From Stictocephala bisonia (taxonomy: Eukaryota > Arthropoda > Insecta > Hemiptera > Membracidae): 64,000 nt of DNA. The notes beneath the pieces are model-generated. The model worked only from the letters and a program-made list of their open reading frames with translations, did no database searches and was not told the DNA's origin. Positions 50,006 through 61,589 of the stretch are shown piece by piece. The first letter of the stretch is position 1, and each line of letters begins with the position of its first letter. The position numbers and the translations under genes were made by a program. Where the stretch lies: contig JAQJVL010001209.1 in assembly GCA_035578905.1 (NCBI GenBank), positions 155,001-219,000 of the forward strand. Reading direction: 5' to 3'.

Positions 50006-51617
50006 TATTACAGAATACGTCACGTATTTCTCACTAAAACTAGAACGATTAAATTATTTGTATAGTGCTTGTTTTGTCTATCTTATTTTTGTTGTAGAGG
50101 GGGTGCAATTGAAGATGCAAGATGTTATTAATTTTTTAATTTGTTAATCACTGAGGCATTGATTGTTATGATATTATTGATTGATGGGTATTGATTCATA
50201 ATTAATTTGTTAGTACTCTTTGCTATTATTGGGGTGACCCGTTTGTAAATCATTAAGTCCTAATTTTTTTTTATTCACAAATTATTTAATTAAAGTTTTT
50301 TAATAATATCAAATGTTTATAACTTTACTAGGAACATTGGAAAGTGTGTATTGTTAGCCCCACTATACATGTTAAAATAAAAACATTTTTAACGTAATGT
50401 TAAAATAAGACTGATATTTTTAAACAGTTAAGTGAATATTCTATTACAGAATGGAGACAAATATCATTCAGTTTTCAATATCAAATGAGTTTATTTGCAA
50501 ATAAACCAGTTTTATTGAAAAGTAGGCGAGCTAATTTACTATGGACTAAAAGTAAAACTTTTTCAATATAAATTATTGTATTACTTATAAAAAGTATGAG
50601 TTGTGTGCTCTATTTTTAGGCTACCTGTTATGACATAGTTTAAATTACATGATCAATTTGTAGTATAAAAACAAAATTACTATCATGAGGACATTTAAGT
50701 AAAGCGCTAAAATAACATTTAAAAATACATTACGTCGATTTGAAATATTAGCACTTAAAAAGTATTATAATGTATAAAAAATCACATATTTATGAATTGC
50801 TGAAACAGGTAGAATTTGTTTGAACATATTTATTGACTGGACCTTGTCATGAGAAATTAAAATTTTAATCAGACAATTAATTTCTTAATGAAGCCAAAAT
50901 AGAAAAGTATACTTACAAATTTGAAATATGTTTGTTTTAAAAGATACGAGGGCAATTATAATATTTTTTTTTCATAAGATATATAAGTTTACTACACAAA
51001 CCATGTAACTTGAACTATTTAAAAGCACTCATTAATTAAAAAATCTTACTTATTTAATAAACGTCCTAAAACCATTACAACTCACAATTAATAGACAAAG
51101 TAAACTTATTCTTCAGTGGTTACTGCTAGTTGTATTTTACACAAGGAGTTAAACAAATTTTTAGTATTTTAGAACAGGGCCACTTGAGCCCAAAGTTGTA
51201 AAATTTGTTTTATTTTTATTTTTTTTTTGCAGCTATTACTTTTATTTTGTTATTGATTTCTCTGATTGTGGAACCGTATGCTACTATCAATATTTCGTAA
51301 TGTAATATGCAATTTTTGAACAATGTTAAAAATATTTAAAAAATATCAGGCATTGTAGTCGTTATTATTCACATAATAAATTAGTTTTTATTATTTGTCT
51401 TTTTTATTTACTGTTACTTTGTGTGTATTTTTAATATTACTATATAGAATTAATATCATTTACGTGGATATTACTATTTAAAGTATTTCCTGTATGATGA
51501 TAGAATTTTATGTACACTTATATCATCTATAAACTTCAGAGTTCTAATGAGTGGTTTATTATTTAATTGGTTTTGGCTATTGCTTGAATATTTATATTAC
51601 GTTTTATTAATTATTTA
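50006..51617. other. AT-rich spacer
   Basis: No exon, RNA gene or repeat boundary supported. Confidence 0.5.
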
Positions 51618-52352
51618 TAAACTAGCATGTCCTTCGTACGGGGTTTACTTTGATCTATATTGTGCTTATTGCGTTCATTAATAGAAAACATGATAAAATA
51701 AGTTAACTGTAGGTTAGGTTTGGCATGTACCTACTGGCATCTGTATAACACAAATGTGCGTTGTGGTTAGGTTTGATACGATACCTAGTAAAGAAGACGG
51801 TAGGTATCACGCGCATCTCCCATGACGTCACATAGGCGAAATGACAAAAATAAACACAAAAAATGTTGAGCCTTGAAGATGGGACTCAACATGCAACCCA
51901 AAACGTCGGCCTATATATAATTTACCAATCCTTTGACGCGTTAGGATGCAGAAGTCTATGATTATAGATATAGTTTTGACGACATATCCATTAAGCTGGA
52001 ATCTTATCCATTAAGCTGATAAGTGGTAAATAAATTGATTACTATTTAGTTGAATGCTTCTATGTAATTATTAGATTTAGTTGCCAGTATTTAATAAAAT
52101 AAACAAATCAGCTGATTTCTCTCATGTGACGTCAAATTAGTATTACCATAGGGCTTGCATCGATACTTCTTAGAACCACTGGGGAGATGCCCTGATGGAA
52201 TCTCAAAATAAAGACAGTCTACGAATGTCAACCAGAGACCCTAAGAATGTCAATGCAACATTTTAGCTGAAAGGGTCTAGTAGTTTTTGCGTGATTGAAT
52301 AACAGACATACCCATACACAGACACCATTACATTTTTATATAATAGTAAGAT
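51618..52352 (+). mobile_element. retroposon-like composite repeat
   Basis: Starts aaactagcatgtccttcgta and ends gtagtttttgcgtgattgaa ... atttttatataatagtaaga, the start and end style of a widespread insect retroposon group. It includes a degenerate hammerhead-like segment at 51868-51910 (ttgaagatggg ... cccaaaacgtc). No protein remnant was found, so the family is uncertain. Confidence 0.45.
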
Positions 52353-52479
52353 GGTACATTATTCAATGTAATGCCACTTTTTAATTGACATATATTGTAA
52401 AGAGGCATTACAAAATATAATTTTTAAACTTGCTGACTGTTGAATTGTATTTTTTATATTCTCGCTTAATTTTGAAACT

Positions 52480-52720
52480 TGGTTCGATTAGTGGTCTCTG
52501 TAATCTCCAAACGTTGGCCTCTAACTTGTGGTTGGTTCAGTGTTTACATTACCTTCCAATGTGTTAGCTTCAAGTTGGTTATAGGGCACTTCCATACTTG
52601 TTTGCTCAGTACATGACTTTCTCATATAATATCCTATCATTTTATAGTGACATATTTTCGTGACTAATCCAGAACGCGTATTCATCAATTCTATCAATGT
52701 CAACAAACAAATATTAATAA
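52480..52720 (-). repeat. dispersed repeat R, copy 1
   Basis: Shares cttgtggttggttcagtg, ttcaagttggttatag and gcacttccatacttg-type segments with 60240-60350. Here the DNA between cagtacatg and cgtgactaatcc is short (about 60 bp) and lacks the 39-bp array seen in copy 2. A weak 61-codon minus-strand frame resembles the tail of the longer frame in copy 2 (Y-N-Q-x-x-A-N-T-x-E-G), which suggests shared ancestry, not a gene. Confidence 0.65.
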
Positions 52721-53381
52721 AATGTACATAACATAAATAAATAATATATTTAAATAAATAGGCTTCACATAGATAATAAATATGTTAGATGTATTTCGAT
52801 TTATTATCTAAAATCATTTACAATATATGTTCATAAAAAAGATATTTTAGAAAACAACTATTTATCTGAATTGTTTATTTACAAATTTACACCTTCACCA
52901 AAAAAAGGCATACCGAAACGGACATAAATAACTACAAATTTATAATTTCTTTTTATTATATAATCATTGTTAATATAAACATCTTAAATCACCATACTTT
53001 ACTTATGTATATTATTTCTGAACTTAATGTAAGTATAATGCTCTAAGTAGGACGCTTGTAATATACACATGTAATGCAGAAAATACTGAATAACTTTTTT
53101 TTCAGTTTATTTGCTGAATTCAATTCTCCCAAAATATTATCTGAAACATCAGGGTTTTTTCCATTCCTTTCATAAACAAATGTATGTTACGACTAGAAAT
53201 AAAATAACATTTGTAAGTTAACTCATGAATTTAAATGTAACAAAGATATATGTTTCGTCTGTTACAAATGCAAGATTCTATTATTAGAACATATACTTAA
53301 ACATTACGTATAGCCAAAGACAATTTATTGATAATAGTATTCATTTATTGCCAAAGTTTTACAGCGTTGACAAAAAACAGG
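52721..53381. other. AT-rich spacer
   Basis: Nothing recognised. Confidence 0.5.
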
Positions 53382-53545
53382 CATGGAGGATCAGTGGCTA
53401 AGGCTTCGGACTGCGCAGGGCAAGTTCCAAAGTTCGAGTCCCCACTGAGCCAACGATCGGTACTACACTCGTTGAATATAGTTCACGCACAGGCTTGCAA
53501 ATCCATGTGCACTGGCCTGAGTGAAGTTAAAAAGAAAAACAATCA
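53382..53545 (+). mobile_element. tRNA-derived SINE
   Basis: Head with box A-like tggctaaggctt (53395) and box B agttcgagtcccc (53431), spaced as in a tRNA promoter. A body and an A-rich end (gttaaaaagaaaaacaatc) follow. The head differs from that of the 59-kb SINE, so this is a second family. Confidence 0.6.
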
Positions 53546-53968
53546 AAACTACAGAAAAGATTTGCAAGTAAATCTTAAAATACTAAACCCTCAAATTATA
53601 ACACCCATAAAATAATAAACTAGGGTTAGAAATATATTTTATTTATTTTTGAAGTTATACTTCTTTGCGCCCGTTAGACACTTTGGGATGGGATGTTGGT
53701 CGAGAAACCGCGTCACGCTGAAAAGTAAGAACAAATCTTTAAGAACTATCGATTAATCGATTGTTAATCGAAGAAATTACTGATAATGATAATATAGGTG
53801 TATAATATAATAATGAAGTCACGTATAATATATTGAAGATAAATATATTGAATAATATTGAAAAATGTCTTATATTTCATTTATATATCCTGTCTGTTTG
53901 TGTGCATGAGTGGGTGTATGAGAATGGCCAAAGAAGTATAACTTCCACCGTGTGGTCCGACGCACACC

Positions 53969-53971
<3 letters not shown>
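53546..53971. other. AT-rich spacer
   Basis: Nothing recognised except gtggtccgacgcacaccca (53952-53970), which closely resembles a segment of the foldback arms near 17250. Confidence 0.45.
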
Positions 53972-54043
<72 letters not shown>

Positions 54044-54240
54044 ATTGAGGGAAGGGACCTCAGTAATTCTCCACCCCCTAACTTATCTTTCTACTGGATG
54101 TGTCTCTCGACGTTAGAAAAAAGTCTGGTTCCGTCAAGAATATATGTGGAACACTTGTTTTATTATTCTAATGGCTGAACTCTCTTTTCGGTTTAAATTA
54201 AACACAACGAACTTATGTCAATAGCAGATGACATGTGACA
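53972..54240 (-). mobile_element. retroposed sequence with 67-base poly(A) (poly-T on plus)
   Basis: An uninterrupted run of 67 T (53972-54038) on the plus strand is preceded, in minus-strand sense, by ccctcaataaagt, a polyadenylation signal just before the tail. This marks the 3' end of a retroposed transcript or LINE/SINE on the minus strand. The body upstream could not be identified and its 5' boundary is a guess. The pure tail implies youth. Confidence 0.6.
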
Positions 54241-54989
54241 CCTCCCCCTATTGAGTAAAAACACTAAATAAGTAACTACTTGCAATGCTAAATTTTATTA
54301 GTAGTAATTGACTTCAATTAGTCGAAAATAATGTCAAAATAAATATAAATACACGATTTAAAACTTTCACTACAACATTACCTAGACGCATAGCCCTACG
54401 CTAAATTCCTCTGCTAAAACTTACATTTAAACTAAGTTATACGCACATTAACTACATAACAAACCATATTAGAAATTCTATATACTAAAAACTTATATTT
54501 ATATAATTATAAAAATATATAACGGTAACTAAACTGTTCATAACATGATGTTACAGTACTAATTTAAAAAAATTGTTAGTTTACTTTTATTATTTTAAAA
54601 TACTTTTGTTCTGAGGTAAACGGAGTTTACAAAATCAATAACCGTACGATATTTAGTTTTGTATTTTTAAAATTGTAAGGTACAGTATGTTATAGGTAGG
54701 TGAAACACAGTGACAGAAAATTTTAATAGAATTTTCAGAATTGACAATATTTCTATTTTACCCAAGTGAACTATAACGTAAAATAGAATCATTCAGAACT
54801 GTATGGGAAAGTTCTTTAGATTAAAATATGTAGTATTGTAAGAAGTTTAAAATTTACAACGCAGTATTAAATGTGGTTTTGGTATTTATATAAACAGCCC
54901 TAAAAATAAACAGATATAAATTTTATCTAACAAAATAATGTTTAGCTATCAACAAATCACAAAAAGCTTTATGATTCGTTAATCGAGAG
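54241..54989. other. AT-rich spacer
   Basis: Nothing recognised. Confidence 0.5.
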
Positions 54990-55330
54990 GAAATACATTA
55001 GCTGTACCGATCACCTTAGTTTATTTACATTGACTAGGTATTTACCGGTCGATAAGCCTTCAGGGATAAACATTCAACACCTTAATTAAACCCAATTTCA
55101 CTTTATCGTCACACTTCCAATGGGATCAACAAGATTTAAGGCAGCTCTGAGCGTCCGTTTGATGTTTGTGTACAAGCTTAATTTGGAACAGCACAGTGAT
55201 AACACAGTGATAAGGGAGGGGCAGACTGACACCATGGAGTGGGTGTCGATTCATCTGTTTGTAATTGGATAAACAAACGAAGGAAGAGAAATCCTACCAT
55301 CTATCGTAAATGGACACTAAATGTGCGGTA
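54990..55330 (+). repeat. duplicated module C, copy 2
   Basis: Highly similar to 61590-61980: gggatcaacaagattta, tttgatgtttgtgtacaagc, ttaatttggaac, cacagtgata, atcatctgtttgt-type and ttggataaacaaac blocks are conserved in order. GATA (gataa) and forkhead-like (tgtttgt) cores are present. Non-coding. Confidence 0.88.
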
Positions 55331-55708
55331 TTTTATAATAACTATGTTACTGTGCAAAAGGTAAATAAATGAAAATCAATTAGCATAACCAACAATAGTT
55401 CTAAATAAATACCAATGGTAAAGGTACTTAATTAATGCCATGTTTTATTTTTATCACATTGTAGTTATTAACCAATTATTCATACCGCTCATAATTATGA
55501 GACAGTTTCCCTCATTTTTGTTTCCTCAACTTCACCCTTAAATCAAGATTAGCCTTCTCTGCCCTTGGGTGATAAGTTTCCTCGTAAGTTCCATGAAAAA
55601 TCTATTAAATGCCGAGAAGATAAACTTTCCAATTTCAAGATAATGTGAGGACGTGTTCAATGGAGGGTCTCTTATCATTAGTTTCCTGCTCATTAATCAG
55701 TAATGAAG

Positions 55709-57064
55709 TATTGAATGAATGAATGAACTTAACTGTAAGTATTCACTTTATTCCAGCTAACTTTACAGTGATTTTTAACAATAACAACATATTTAAAATA
55801 GTTTAAACAATAATAATCAAAGATAAACAAGTAAATTAAATAACTAAGTGTACTGTAACGTTTGCAATATGAAAACATTGGTCTTAGGAACCAACAGACT
55901 TAGGTGTTATAGCCTGTGCGTCTGCTGCGTTGTCGTTGAAAATTAAAGTAGACCTAATTAGTTTGAAAAGATTATTTGATATGAATATAAATAAAAAGAA
56001 AAAAGGAAAGATAAACAAATGTAAAATATTTGGTTGAGACGATTTAAATACAAAAATTGAGTAGCTTTAAACAGTTGAACAGCAGAGATGACAGCTCACA
56101 GATCTCGTCAGCTAGGCGAAGAAAGAACGACGGCCAGCTTGAGGGTTAAGTCAGGCACGCCGGTAATCAGCTGAGATGACAGCTCAGAAATCTTGTCAGC
56201 TAGGCGAAGAAAGAGGGACGGCCAGCTGGAGGGTTAAGTCAGGCACGCCGGTAATCAGCCGAGATGACAGCTCAGAAATCTTGTCAGCTAGGCGAAGAAA
56301 GAGGGACGGCTAGCTGGAGGGTTAAGTCAGGCACGCCGGTAATCAGCAGTGATTACAGCTCAGAAATCTCGTCAGCTAGGCGAAGAGAGAGGGACGGCCA
56401 GCTGGAGGATTAAGTCAGGCACGCCGGTAATCAGCCGAGATGACAGCTCAGAAATCTTGTCAGCTAGGCGAAGAAAGAGAGACGGCCAGCTAGAGGGATA
56501 AGTCAGGCATGCCTTTAATCAGCAGTGATGACAGCTCAGAAATATCGTCAGCTAAGTGAAGAAAGAGGAACGGCCAGCTGGAGGGTTAAGTCAGGTACGC
56601 CGGTAGTCAGCAGTGATGACAGCTCACAAATCTCGTCAGCTAGGCGAAGAAAGAGGGACGGCCAGCTGGAGGAATAAGTCAGGCAAGCCTTTAATCAGCA
56701 GTGATGACAGCTTAGAAATCTCGTCAGCTAGGTGAAGAATGAGGGACGGCCAGCTGGAGGGTTAAGTCAGGCACGCCGGTAGTCAGCAGTGATGACAGCT
56801 CACAAATCTCGTCAGCTAGGTGAAGAAAGAGGGACGGCCAGCTAGTGGGTTAAGTCAGGCACGCCGGTAATCAGCTGAGATGATCAGGTCGGCCTCATCC
56901 ATATCTAAACTGAGTACCAAGTCTTTAACATGTATTTTAAATATGTTGAGAGTGGCACAACTAAATAAATTAAACTCACTATATTGTTTGCATAAATTTA
57001 GATAAATATTATTAGATATATAAAAGGAATTCGTTGTAGAGAATATTTTGTTTAATTTTTATTG
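55709..57064 (-). mobile_element. 5'-truncated LINE with (CATT)n tail and 88-bp array
   Basis: An insert of 1346 bp flanked by tattg duplications. On the minus strand it starts with a coding remnant (57059 to about 56885) reading N-S-F-Y-I-S-N-N-I-Y-L-N-L, A-T-L-N-I-F-K-I-H-V-K-D and M-D-E-A-D-L, a LINE ORF2 C-terminus. It continues through a 3' UTR filled by an 88-bp array and ends ctggaataaagtgaatac ... cattcattcatt, with a polyadenylation-type signal and a simple-repeat tail. Short 5' truncation is normal for LINE insertion. Confidence 0.7.
56086..56880 (-). repeat. 88-bp tandem array, nine copies
   Basis: Units contain gatgacagctcagaaatctc, gtcagctaggcgaagaaaga, gggacggccagctggagggt and taagtcaggcacgccggtaa. 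Variation is modest and patchwork. The array lies in the 3' UTR of the inserted LINE. Confidence 0.96.
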
Positions 57065-57150
57065 TTATCTGTAGTTAGCAGCCTGCGTGCTTTCAGGCTG
57101 TGGCTTCGGAACTGAATTGATTTATTACAACAGGAGAGCAAATTAATTTA

Positions 57151-57393
57151 CTTACCTCTGTTTCACTGAAAATAAAACGTTTATTACGAACTTAGTTTGA
57201 AACAAAATTGTATAAATAACTAATATTAATGGAAAAAACGAATTATCATTAAATATTATATTTATTTACGATTGAAGTAATTTTGTTCATATTCAGTCAG
57301 TTTAGAAAACATAAATTCTCATCTTGAAAAGTTTGAGCCTATGGTGGAGTGTTATTAAAGTGTATATAGGGAACACCCTGCACCTAAGCATGG
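57151..57393. other. spacer of the duplicated segment
   Basis: Continuation of the duplicated segment after module A; it aligns loosely with 62500-62680 (attgaagtaa blocks). No gene. Confidence 0.5.
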
Positions 57394-57396
57394 TAA

Positions 57397-58105
57397 GGCG
57401 GGCTACACACATATGCATCTCGCACGGTGCGACTAGTATTTTTGATGCCAGTAGCACTGTGCGAGATGCATATGTGTGTAACCCGCATGCAGGCTGCATG
57501 CTCGTGGCACGTGCTAGTGGCAAAGTGAGAGAGGTGGGAACTTTTTGGCGCTCAGTTCATTGGAAAATGTCGTCGTCGTCAGATGATGAAATGCTGTTGT
57601 TACTTACCGTCATTAGAAGAAGACGACGTCAAAGAAGAATAAATATTGAACGTGAATATTGGGTACACCCTTATTGGCGCCAAAATGTTAAAAGTAGCCA
57701 ATACATAATCAGCAAACAGCTAATTTAAACTGGGGTATACACTATTTAATTACAAATTATTATTAACAAAACTCAAGCTATTCAAAAACTGACTTTCCGC
57801 ACTTGTCAACGTAGTACACCGTGGGAACAAGAGCGTCAGGGCTTGGAAATGTGTTCTGCACATGCGCCAACTCAAGATGCATGCTGCATGCAGCGCCAAA
57901 ACACCGACCGATCGGTTCCTAGTGGCGCTGCACAGTGCACGCTGCATGCGACTAGCACACAAGCTGCACGATGCCAGTAGCACCGTGCCAGTCGCATATG
58001 TGTGTAAGCTCTACGTGATTAACACAGGTTGGTCTTCGAGCTGCATGCTAGTAGCAAGAAAAATGCTAGTCGCACCGTGCGAGATGCATATGTGTGTAAC
58101 CGGCC
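57397..58105 (+). mobile_element. small PIF/Harbinger transposon
   Basis: TIRs of about 45 bp: ggcgggctacacacatatgc then atctcgcacggtgcgactag at the left, mirrored at 58060-58105. A 3-bp TAA target duplication (57394-57396 and 58106-58108) is diagnostic for PIF/Harbinger. TIR fragments recur internally (57462-57487 and 57965-58000), giving a layered inverted structure rich in gcatgc. It carries only the start of a transposase, so it is non-autonomous. Confidence 0.85.
57567..57728 (+). pseudogene. Harbinger transposase N-terminal remnant
   Basis: A 53-codon frame from ATG 57567: an acidic-serine start (M-S-S-S-S-D-D-E), an arginine-rich R-R-R-R-R-Q-R-R block and Y-W-V-H-P-Y-W. This matches the beginning of HARBI1-like transposases, whose first 40 residues typically end in W-V-H-P. 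The frame stops before the DDE domain, and the full protein is normally several times longer. An open frame extends upstream into the TIR without family support, so the internal Met is preferred. Confidence 0.65.
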
Positions 58106-58789
58106 TAACCCTGACAGTGCTCGTGTCACATCGACACTCCCCCTATGTTTGTGTTAACTCTAACATGAATTTGTTAACTATACTATTGGACTATTAAAAG
58201 AAAGATAATAAATATTATTACCCGGCGAATTTGCATTTCATACATTTATTCTTTTAATAAACTAATCATTTTCTCTCTATGACATCGGTATTTACAGCTA
58301 TAAAATCCACAAAAACGTTCGTTTTGATCACAAGAATTGTAACTTTAAGCCTTACACCAAAGTATTAACTTTTTTGCACTGAACAATGGTTCAGCACACA
58401 CCATAAAAAATCAGTGTAACAATCCTCAAATACATGTGATTTAACTACCTGCGCAGAACTATACTAAGGATATGTGCGGTTTTAGACTTAAGTTTTATGA
58501 CTGATAAACATATGGATGACCTCAAATTCCATTATGTAAAATGCAGAGAGTGTAAAAGTATAATCGTATGACGAATGAAAAAAATTAATAATAATGAAAA
58601 GTATTAGTTGGAATTTTGCATCATTTACACTATCGTTACGTCAACAGAATTTTCAAAACAGTTAGTTTAAACTCGATAAAAATTTTAGTAATACATATAC
58701 ATTTTTTTCAATTAGTTAGGATTATATTTTACCAGAGTTATTACTTTAACATTTATGTGAAATAACTTTGGAAATATCCACACAAAATC
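58106..58789. other. AT-rich spacer of the duplicated segment
   Basis: Nothing recognised. Confidence 0.45.
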
Positions 58790-59005
58790 TCCCTAACATT
58801 AATCAAAGCCCTTTAATTTATTTCTTAGATTGGAAACTGCGAGAAACTCGCATGGGCCTTCCCGTTCATTTATAAGGGAATTGAAGCGACGCTATCTGTA
58901 ATTGGCAACTTGTGTAGAAGGAGGGTGAAACCAAGGTATCAGCCTTTGTGTGATTTACAGGCTTACAAAATTGTTCAACCATGTCTTCCTGATGTAGAAG
59001 TGTAG
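58790..59005 (+). repeat. duplicated module B, copy 2
   Basis: Near match to 63815-64000 and clear match to 45768-45990: gagaaactcgc, cttcccgttcatttat, gaagcgacgctatctgtaat and cttgtgtagaaggagggt. Confidence 0.9.
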
Positions 59006-59035
59006 AAGTATTTTTGGTAAATTGGTAAAGGAAAG

Positions 59036-59345
59036 TAAATTGGTCGGTAGCGTAGTTGGTTCAATCCCAGCTTCATGTGCTAAAGTTTCTCAGTTCGATC
59101 CCAATCAAAGTCAATACATTTTGAGAAGGATCAGCTGATAACCTCCGGCTGTTCATTTGTCATTGGGCTATTAATTAATGACACTTTCTAAGGAATAGTC
59201 GGCCTTAGTTTGTAACAATGACTACATTCGCTCATCTACACTCATCACACTCATTCGAAATCCATATTCACCCATATCTTGACGATCGGCGTCTTATTAA
59301 TAAATAAAATAAAAAATAAATAAAAATAAATAAATAAATTTTTTT
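59036..59345 (+). mobile_element. tRNA-headed SINE, fullest copy
   Basis: Box A tagcgtagttgg (59047) fits the Pol III consensus at every fixed position, and box B agttcgatccc (59090) is also intact. The body has attgggctattaattaatg and ttagtttgtaacaatgact. The 3' end is tcttgacgatcggcgtctta followed by a (TAAA)n-type tail. Best reference copy in the window for the family also seen at 5943 and in the foldback arms. Confidence 0.75.
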
Positions 59346-59420
59346 AAATAAATTTATGAACCTTATATTTTTATAAAAGGACTCTTGTTTGAATTGCTAG
59401 TTATATTACTAATATTCAAA

Positions 59421-59876
59421 CCACTGTAGTCTTGTGTTCACTGATCTACTGTGGTCTTGTGTTCACTGATCTACTGTGGTCTTGTGTTCACTGATCTACT
59501 GTGGTCTTGTGTTCACCGATCTACTGTGGTCTTGTGTTCACCGATCTACTGTGGTCTTGTGTTCACTGATCTACTGTGGTCTTGTGTTCACCGATCTACT
59601 GTGGTCTTGTGTTCACTGATCTACTGTGGTCTTGTGTTCACTGATCTACTGTGGTCTTGTGTTCACCGATCTACTGTGGTCTTGTGTTCACTGATCTACT
59701 GTGGTCTTGTGTTCACCGATCTACTGTGGTCTTGTGTTCACTGATCTACTGTGGTCTTGTGTTCACTGATCTACTGTGGTCTTGTGTTCACCGATCTACT
59801 GTGGTCTTGTGTTCACTGATCTACTGTGGTCTTGTGTTCACTGATCTACTGTGGTCTTGTGTTCACTGATCTACTG
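59421..59876. repeat. 25-bp tandem array, about 18 copies
   Basis: Unit ctactgtggtcttgtgttca followed by ctgat or ccgat. The two variants alternate without a strict order. Three units span 25 codons, so frames remain open through the block; not coding. Confidence 0.97.
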
Positions 59877-60129
59877 TTGTTTTATTAACATTCAAACAAA
59901 AACTATCATATACAATTGTTACAGCACTTGGCTTGCGTTACTAAACATAACCAGTAGGTAATTATGATTTATAAATTACCATATTTTAAAATCAAACTAT
60001 CTCAGTCTCTATGATTGTCATGATAAAATTTTAGGATTTGTTTAAAACATTAGCACAATTCATTTCGGGGCCTCTAATTCAATTAATACAGAAAAGGGTT
60101 AATATATATGCTGTGGTTTATTTAAATTT

Positions 60130-60960
60130 CCCAGATTCTACTTTATTTTGAAATATGACTTAATTGGTGGTCATATATGGCCTAATCACCCAAGCATAAC
60201 ATAATTGGCGGCTATGTAGGCTCCTAATAACCAAAGTTACACACCCAGCTTGTGGTTAGCTCAGGCTTCACATTGTTTACATTGACCCTCAAATGTGTTT
60301 GCTTTAAACTGGTTATAGAACACTTCCCATGTTAATTTGCTCACTACCTCGTTTTGTCTAATATTAATCTGTCGTTGTAACAACATGTTTTCTTGTCTAA
60401 TATTAATCTGTCGTTGTAACAACATGTTTTCTTGTCTAATATTAATCTGTCGTTGTAACAACATGTTTTCTTGTCTAATATTAATCTGTCGTTGTAACAA
60501 CATGTTTTCTTGTCTAATATTAATCTGTCGTTGTAACAACATGTTTTCTTGTCTAATATTAATCTGTCGTTGTAACAACATGTTTTCTTGTCTAATATTA
60601 ATCTGTCGTTGTAACAACTTGTTTTCTTGTCTAATATTAATCTGTCGTTGTAACAACATGTTTTCTTGTCTAATATTAATCTGTCGTTGTAACAACATGT
60701 TTTCTTGTCTAATATTAATCTGTCGTTGTAACAACATGTTTTCTTGTCTAATATTAATCTGTCGTTGTAACAACATGTTTTCTTGTCTAATATTAATCTG
60801 TCGTTGTAACAACATGTTTTCTTGTCTAATATTAATCTGTCGTTGTAACAACATGTTTTCTTGTCTAATATTAATCTGTCGTTGTAACAACATGTTTTCT
60901 TGACGAATCCACTAGTTTTACTGTTTAACTGCTAACAAAAACGTTTTAATATTATGTTTA
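60130..60960 (-). repeat. dispersed repeat R, copy 2 (with array)
   Basis: Flanks match repeat R copy 1 at 52480-52720 (gcttgtggttagctcagg, ctggttatagaacacttcc, ttgacgaatccact). A 39-bp array is inserted at the position corresponding to 52620-52660. Confidence 0.65.
60354..60899. repeat. 39-bp tandem array, exactly 14 copies
   Basis: 546 bp of ttgtctaatattaatctgtc followed by gttgtaacaacatgttttc, almost invariant (one a-to-t change near 60618). The 13-codon unit leaves long open frames on both strands (188 and 210 codons, periodic L-Q-R-Q-I-N-I-R-Q-E-N-M-L on minus). They have no start context or domain and are products of the repeat. Confidence 0.98.
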
Positions 60961-61589
60961 AAACATAATGACCTACAGTGACAGTAATTAGGGCTCCTGT
61001 GATGTATAGGGATCATCATTTTTTGATTCATGACTTCATAAAAAATTTGATGGACAACAACATTTCAGAAACATCAGCTTACACTTAATATTAAAACCTA
61101 CTTAAACTCCTGCTGCTTACGATAATATGTTTGTGTAATGGATAGATGAACAAACTAAATTGAAACGTAAAAGCTCGTCTTTGATGACATGTTTATGAAT
61201 AAACATACTATGAGTAGATTTGTTTCTGTTTCAGAATGCCAGTTTGTAGCATTTGTTGATTTGATTTTATTGAAATTAAACTACCAATATTTTAAAATAC
61301 GTGAATTTAATGAGCTTTTAAAAACCATATTCTGATTAATAATACCAGAAAAATTAAAAAAGTACTTGATTTTTCCTTCTAAAAAAGTCATCTAGAAATA
61401 AGAAAAACGCTGGTAAATGAATACAATTGTAATTTGAGTGTCAAATTTATTGCAGTTTTTTAGTAAAAATACTTAGGAAAACTAAATAAATTTATATTGA
61501 ACTCAACACATCACAATGACATACCAACTCTTTCATAAATGGGTGAGTCAAAGGGAAATACTAATACAACAAAGATACTAAATATCTTT
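60961..61589. other. AT-rich spacer
   Basis: Nothing recognised. Confidence 0.5.

Larger units (their letters stand above)
55550..57150 (+). repeat. duplicated module A, copy 2 (split by a LINE)
   Basis: The two halves (55550-55708 and 57065-57150) match copies 1 and 3 across the same blocks. The break falls in aagtattg|ttatct, where the other copies are continuous, and a 5-bp duplication (tattg) flanks the insert. Confidence 0.85.

Noticed and set aside
53382..53460. A functional tRNA gene
   Set aside because: Box A and box B are recognisable, but no cloverleaf with an acceptor stem forms and an A-rich SINE body follows.
57862..58197. 111-codon frame at the right side of the Harbinger element
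   Set aside because: Runs through TIR-derived repeats and out into flanking DNA; no transposase similarity.
59451..59869. Leu/Cys-rich frame resembling a membrane protein
   Set aside because: Generated by the 25-bp array.
60354..60899. CRISPR-like array
   Set aside because: Copies are directly contiguous with no spacers, and the window is eukaryotic.
60261..60903. Long open frames of 210 and 188 codons on opposite strands
   Set aside because: They exist only because a 39-bp (13-codon) unit is repeated 14 times without stops in those frames. There is no domain and no promoter context.
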